This document shows, in pieces, positions 59,208-64,000 of a DNA stretch of 64,000 bases. The notes under the pieces are model-generated. The model was not told the origin of the DNA. It was given only the letters and a program-made list of their open reading frames with translations, and searched no databases. Numbering within the stretch: the first letter of the stretch is position 1; each line of letters opens with the position of its first letter. The position numbers and the translations under genes were made by a program. This DNA comes from Marsupella aquatica (Eukaryota > Marchantiophyta). Location: the NCBI GenBank assembly GCA_973895155.1, contig OZ316896.1:2418001-2482000 (forward strand). Reading direction: 5' to 3'.

Positions 59208-59330
59208 AATTAGTGTTATGTCCAAATTAGTCACACTAATTTATATATGTACATTATTTAGTGAAACCACATCACGGTATTTAGTGTTATGTACAAATTA
59301 GTCACACTAATTTATTTATGTTAACTTGAT
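59208..59330. repeat. Short direct repeat with palindromic core
   Basis: TAGTGTTATGTCCAAATTAG at 59211 and TAGTGTTATGTACAAATTAG at 59281 precede AAATTAGTCACACTAATTT, which is almost its own reverse complement. It lies just outside the left inverted-repeat arm. Confidence 0.8.
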
Positions 59331-60470
59331 CAGAAAGTAAAAGTAAGAGGGCTAGAGCATCTATTAGGAATGTAAGGGCTCGGGAACAGGAGAGCATTTT
59401 TTTGGTGTTGAGAGCTCTCTAGTAGTGGAGGGCTGGCTAAAGCATCTATTGAGTATAAAACCATTCTTGTATTTTTAGTAGAAATAACTTTTATTTACTT
59501 TGCCACTAAAGATGTTTTAATTGAAAATACCATGATTTCATATATGAATCATAAGTTTACCGAGGTAACCAGAGAACTATATACAAAAACAGTGACATTT
59601 TTGTAAATACAAAAAAAAATAGTGACAATATTATAAATTCAAACAACTTTAATGACAATGTACTTAAAAGCTGTTCATAGAAAATAAAAATGCTTTCCAA
59701 TCATGGCTCTACTGGTCCCCTTGTTCTCTGGAATATATCTCAGGGATTTGCAGCATGCGGGGTGCGGCCATAGCTGATGCCCGGACTCGGGGTTGGCTCT
59801 CATCATTGGCTGCTATATGACTCTCCCTGAACACACCTCGGACTCTCATCTTGTGACCGCATATTATTATCCTCCTCCCTCTTCAAGGCGATTCAAGTAA
59901 TTGATATGCCATTCGGTATACATCTTGGCTTCCTAGGGAGTTTACATTGGAGTCTCGACGGGTACACATGTTGGCTTCCTAGGGCATATTCATTGGAGTA
60001 TCGACCGGTATAAGCTGTCTGCTCCACCGGCTGTGGTGGAGTACACATTGGTATATCGACGGGTACATGCTATCTGGCCGGCTGTGGTGGAGTACACATC
60101 GGAATATCGACGGGTACAAGCTGTCTGGCCGGCTGTGGTGGATGGGGATGGCAAGTCCATTTCAGTTCTCGTGAAGGTTTTCTAGCCGATGTTTACTTCT
60201 TTGGCTACTCTCTTAGGATAGCATTCTATCCTCCTTGGGGTCCTCCCTCCCTCTCTCTTCTGCCTCCTCCCTTCTGGCGGTCGGGGGGGAGGTCGCCCTT
60301 CACCTTCACTGGGTGTGCTCCTTTCATTGCCCCCTTAATTGCTCTTGTTCCTTCCTGCCTTCTCCTCCCAGGCAGGCTTTGTTTTTCCTCTGGGTTCTCC
60401 TTGGAATAAAGTTTTAAAAATAAAAATAAAAAATAAAAAAATAAAAAAATAAAAAATAAAAATAAAAATG
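59331..60470 (+). mobile_element. Poly(A)-tailed retroposon 3' end (LINE- or SINE-like)
   Basis: AATAAA at 60405-60410 is followed by an A-rich tail of AAAAAT units to about 60469. Upstream (about 59930-60160) a unit of roughly 55 bases repeats four times with GGAGTACACATTGGTATATC and GACGGGTACA and CTGTCTGGCCGGCTGTGGTG. No reverse transcriptase is found, so this is a 5'-truncated or non-autonomous element; its left edge is not resolved. It sits in the spacer between the inverted-repeat arms. Confidence 0.55.
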
Positions 60471-60889
60471 ATGTGACTTATGGCCTTGAAGCACACCTAA
60501 GTCATTGGACAGAAACAACTGAGAACCAGATAGCAAAAATAATTCAATCATACATTCAAGTAACCCAGACTGGTTCATCTGACTAGTAACAAATCCAACC
60601 AAGCTGCCAATATTAACTGACTAGGAAAAGACCCAACCAGACTGCCTTGATCCGTACAAGTAGCCAATATTAACTACAATAACTAGTAACTAACCCAAGC
60701 AAACTACCTTCATCTATGCAAGCAGTGCAACCAAGTGACCCTGATCCATAGAAACAACCTGGTTCATCTAATAGTAACAAATTCTCAAGATTCTAATTAG
60801 ACTTCAAAATTTTGCAACTTCACTTCAAAATATGAAAACTAATAATTGCAATAACAAAATCCACTATGAGTGTAATTCAATGATCAAGG

Positions 60890-61530
60890 TGATCTGATTC
60901 CGGCATGCAAAATCCTAGCTCTGCAAAAATCCATGTAATCCAATTGAGATACAGTTCAATGATTAAGTTAATATTATTCCAGTGTGCAAAATCCTCACCC
61001 TTCAAAAGTCCAGGTAATCCAATCGAGACACTTCCATGATCAAGTTAATCTTATTCTAGCGTGCTACATTCAAGTCCTGCAAAAGTTAGAGTAATCTAGT
61101 ATCAAAAGAATTCACTTATGAGGGATGATCCAGTATCTAAGTAATTCATTGATCACTGCAATCATAATATTGTAGTGTGCAACATCCAAGCCTTGCTAAG
61201 TTGTTGGGGTAATCTAGTATTGAAGTAATTCACTCATCAGGAATTATCTCATTCGAGTGTACTACATCCAAGCCCTCCAAAAATTGGGGTAACCTAGTAT
61301 CAAAGTAATTCACTTATCATATCTTATTCCAGTGTGCAAAATCAAAACCCTGTAAAAGGAGGGGTAATCCACTAGGCAACTAATCCACTCATTAACGTAA
61401 TCATATTGGATACCTTGTATTTATCAAAATGAAAACCCTGTAAAAATTGGGGTAATACATTAATCAAGTAATATACTCATTAAGGTAATCAAATGGGCTA
61501 CCGTGTATGTATCCCTTTTTCATATTCTCC
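60890..61530. repeat. Diverged minisatellite, unit about 85-95 bp, seven or so copies
   Basis: Each unit includes a TATTCCAGTGTGCAAAATC-type segment, then CCCTGCAAAAATTGGGGTAA or a variant, CTAGTAT, and CAAGTAATTCACTCAT. Copies differ by substitutions and small indels. Non-coding. Confidence 0.75.
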
Positions 61531-61732
61531 TAACCAACATCAATCGAATTATTACATGTACATGTATTCAGACGCTAAATTAAGGTCGTTTCGTTGGGTT
61601 TGTTACAGTAGGTCAAACTTGATTAATACAAGGTGGCTTAGATGCTTGTATTAATCAAGGAATAAAGGCCCCCTTGCGTTCTCAAATCGGTGATTGCGGA
61701 GTTTGCGACCGTGTTTCAAGCCAGTGTGAATT

Positions 61733-62814
61733 TGGAGGAACTCTTTCCGACGGCAAGGCGCAGAAAGGTAGCGAGGGAGGAGGGCGGAAAGGCGTGATCG
61801 CTGTGAGAGGGAGATCGTTGAGGAGACGGCAAATGAGCGAGGCGTGACTGTGAGTAAAGGGGTAGTTTATGTTTCATCCCTGTGGTTGGAGTTGAGGTCG
61901 TCGTGAGCTTTGGAAATTGTTTACAGATTGTCGTCTTAAGCTCTGTAGATAGTGTTGTTGGTTCGTTGCGCAGCAGGTTGCATCATCTTTTTCGGTTTGA
62001 TACTTTTTTCACTTTTGGGTCGATGCTTTTGAATATGTTCTGTTCGGGGTTTTGTGAGAGTCGCTGGTGACAGTGAGGGTTTCGGTGGGGGATTGTGATT
62101 TCTTTGTGTTTGATTTCGCTGTATAAGCCCGGTGATTCCAGCATTTAGCGGGTGCGGAGGTTGGGATTGCGGGCCGTGTTTCTGAAATTATCGATCTCTT
62201 CTTTAGGGTTGCCTTACGGTTTTTCCTCGAACGTATTTGATGGCAGTCGAGGATTGTTTGGTAGCAGTCGAGAAATGGGTCTGGCATTTCTGTTGTTTCT
62301 TTTCCTGTTTGTGGTGACCTATCGAGTCGGCTTCTCATGTTCATTAGGTTTATCATTTGAAATACAAATCTTTGTCTTCCTTTTTGGCAAAGGATGAGCC
62401 CTGGCCTCTCCTCTCTGTACGTATAACAATCGTTATCAATTAACTTGTTACAGAGGGAGAAGCTGCATTGAGTGGACTACGTGGTGCTTTGAAGTGGGGG
62501 AATTGCAGCTCGTGAAACACTGACTTCTCCTTCAAGACCAGGCGAAAATCTGAACATTGACCCAAAGCCAGCATCCTTCGGCGAGGTGCATTGTTGGCCC
62601 GAGACTCGTTGCCTGAATTGACTTGAATGTTGTCGGCGGACCAGTGTGGGTCTTAGTTTACACATCGACGTGTGATTTCTGCTCGCCAACGAAAAATTGA
62701 AGCTATGCGTATCTTAGTGTTTTGACTTTGTATTTTATTTTTATGCATGCAGGCACCGTTCTTCTCAGAGAGGACATTACAGACACTACAGAGGAGTAAT
62801 TCCAGTGGAGCAAC
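61733..62814 (+). promoter_or_regulatory. Right arm of 1.05-kb inverted repeat: SPC12 promoter, leader exon and leader intron
   Basis: This arm matches the minus strand of 58150-59207. Shared blocks include GAGGAGACGGCAAATGAGCG, GGTTCGTTGCGCAGCAGGTT, GTTACAGAGGGAGAAGCTGC and CTTAGTTTACACATCGACGT. A donor GTGAGT at about 61850 and an acceptor TGCATGCAG at about 62752 (next to GCACCGTTCTTCTCAGAGAG) define a leader intron. The SPC12 start codon lies about 60 bases after the acceptor. Confidence 0.8.
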
Positions 62815-63111
62815 ATGGACTGGCAGGGGCAAAAGCTTTCGGAGCAGCTCATGCAATACTTACTATTGACATCCGCTGGTGTGTCCTTTTTGACTGGATT
62901 TTTCGTATCGTCTTATCGAATGATGCTTATCATCTATGTGGCTGGGGTATTCGTCACTTTTCTTGCCACAGTCCCTGAGTGGCCTTTTTACAACTATCAT
63001 ACCTTGGAATGGTCTGAGCCACCAACCACCGGCGCGCCCAGAAGCAAACTGCTGAGGTCAAGGCAGCAAGAAGCCGCCAAAAAACCAGCCAAGCCCGTTG
63101 CGAAAAGATAA
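62815..63111 (+). CDS. SPC12: Signal peptidase complex subunit 1 (SPC12)
   Basis: A single coding exon encodes 98 residues, the usual length. MDWQGQKLSEQLMQYLLLTS is the family start, nearly identical to Arabidopsis SPC12. Two membrane spans are visible at about 14-32 and 37-53, joined by a short SSYRMM turn. VPEWPFYNYHTLEWSEPP follows, then a basic, lysine-rich cytosolic tail (KKPAKPVAKR). SPC12 is a small accessory subunit of the ER signal peptidase complex and in yeast and animals helps the complex avoid cutting membrane anchors. It lies head-to-head with SPC22, 4.7 kb away, and shares its upstream sequence through an inverted repeat. The gene is intact and has no coding introns. Confidence 0.97.
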   Translation: MDWQGQKLSEQLMQYLLLTSAGVSFLTGFFVSSYRMMLIIYVAGVFVTFLATVPEWPFYNYHTLEWSEPPTTGAPRSKLLRSRQQEAAKKPAKPVAKR

Positions 63112-64000
63112 TACATCTGCCTTATTTGCGTTGCCGCCTTAGGGATGCAGCAGCGTGGTTTAGATATGAGCAATGACTGATTTTCCCATCATTCTACAAT
63201 ATGCCTGTGATTTCATTGATCTCAGATACCGTCCTCAAAGCTCAAATTTCGGATCGGCCTTCCAGTTCTGTAGATTTTTGGTCACATATTGTTTTCACAT
63301 TCATTCTGTAACTGTTGTCCTTGCTATTGATGCTCTGTTCAAAGCTTCTGCGTAGCTGGAGAGTATAGAAGTTGAACTGTACAGTGGAAAAGTCGGAAGC
63401 ATAGCGGTTCGGTGGGACATTCTTAGTAAGTGCATGATATTTGGAAACAAACGATGAGCATTAATTGGTGCTTTGAGCCGAGAAATTGATCTCTTTATGG
63501 CACACGGTCATGAAGGCAGTGTCCCTTTAAGCTCTGCCACGGCTTGTCTCTTGGAATGCGGAAGTTAAGTCTGACAATCTTACGTGGTAGTGGTTTCTTG
63601 TACCGTGGTAAGTGGTTTCTTGTACCGTTTCAAACGAAGGACCAGAGGGATTGCAGATCACAAATGATTATATGTTGTTGTACTCGTCCTCTCTCGTTCT
63701 ATTGGATTGCATTTTGTTACCGTAAGCAAGTACGCTAGGAGAGGGTTACACTGAATGTGACCATTGTGGACTCTGTTTGCTGGAACTATATTAGCGGTGG
63801 AAAACTGATATGTGCCGAATCGTACTGCTTATTGACTTCTACTAAGGAACTCTGGAACATCGAAGGTGTTCTGTAACACCGCCGGCTCTAAGATTGCGGT
63901 GCAAGTACTTATGTGTAGATTGTTCCAGCAGAAAGTGCCCTCCCAAGTAATGATATGAAGTAACTTCTATCCTTCGACTCACATAGCCCGAGCAAAGAAG
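63112..64000. other. SPC12 3' flank to window end
   Basis: The first few hundred bases should be the SPC12 3' untranslated region. GTGGTTTCTTGTACCGT is directly repeated at about 63590 and 63608. No other gene is supported before the window ends. Confidence 0.45.

Noticed and set aside
60416-60469. AAAAAT tandem stretch as a possible regulatory microsatellite
   Set aside because: Its place directly after an AATAAA signal and unrelated unique sequence is better explained as a retroposon poly(A) tail.
1-64000. CRISPR arrays, bacterial operons, tRNA or full rRNA genes, phage or plasmid features
   Set aside because: None seen. Tandem repeats here lack regular unique spacers, and all real genes are eukaryotic. 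I could not run a tRNA scan, so a missed tRNA is possible.

Overview
This window is nuclear DNA from a green-lineage eukaryote, most likely a land plant. Its genes are split by GT-AG introns of about 80 to 1,800 bases, with no operons or ribosome binding sites. Several encoded proteins are plant-type orthologues: PUX1, N-carbamoylputrescine amidase, the C3H7-like CCCH protein, PAG1, LSM7, CWC25, and signal peptidase subunits SPC12 and SPC22. Introns of several hundred bases, moderate GC, and an Sfi1-like (centrin-binding type) protein fit a bryophyte-grade plant such as a liverwort. I cannot prove a species from sequence alone.

Gene layout, left to right: PUX1 (+, 689-3655); a secreted alpha/beta hydrolase without introns (-, 5520-6623); LSM7 (+, 8963-10148); N-carbamoylputrescine amidase (-, 11135-13817); an Sfi1-like coiled-coil protein (+, 19371-25729); proteasome subunit alpha-3/PAG1 (+, 30653-34500); a 2,291-residue CCCH zinc-finger protein of the C3H7/ZC3H3 type (-, 37545-46425); CWC25-like splicing factor (+, 54693-56225); signal peptidase subunit SPC22 (-, 57585-58133); signal peptidase subunit SPC12 (+, 62815-63111). 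I rebuilt exon chains by hand. For all multi-exon genes the summed exon lengths are exact multiples of three and the protein lengths agree with known relatives where I know them.

The DNA between genes is mostly repeats. It holds several families of tandem and dispersed repeats, a solo LTR nested in one of them, two strong hairpins, a poly(A)-tailed retroposon end, and diverged minisatellites.

The most striking feature is at the right end. SPC22 and SPC12, two subunits of the same ER membrane complex, are transcribed divergently. Each is preceded by one arm of a roughly 1.05-kb inverted repeat that carries the probable promoter, leader exon and leader intron. The two partner genes therefore seem to have acquired the same 5' control region by inverted duplication.

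The genes do not form one pathway. They are housekeeping functions: RNA processing and decay (LSM7, CWC25, C3H7-like), protein turnover (PUX1, PAG1), protein secretion (SPC12, SPC22) and polyamine synthesis (CPA).
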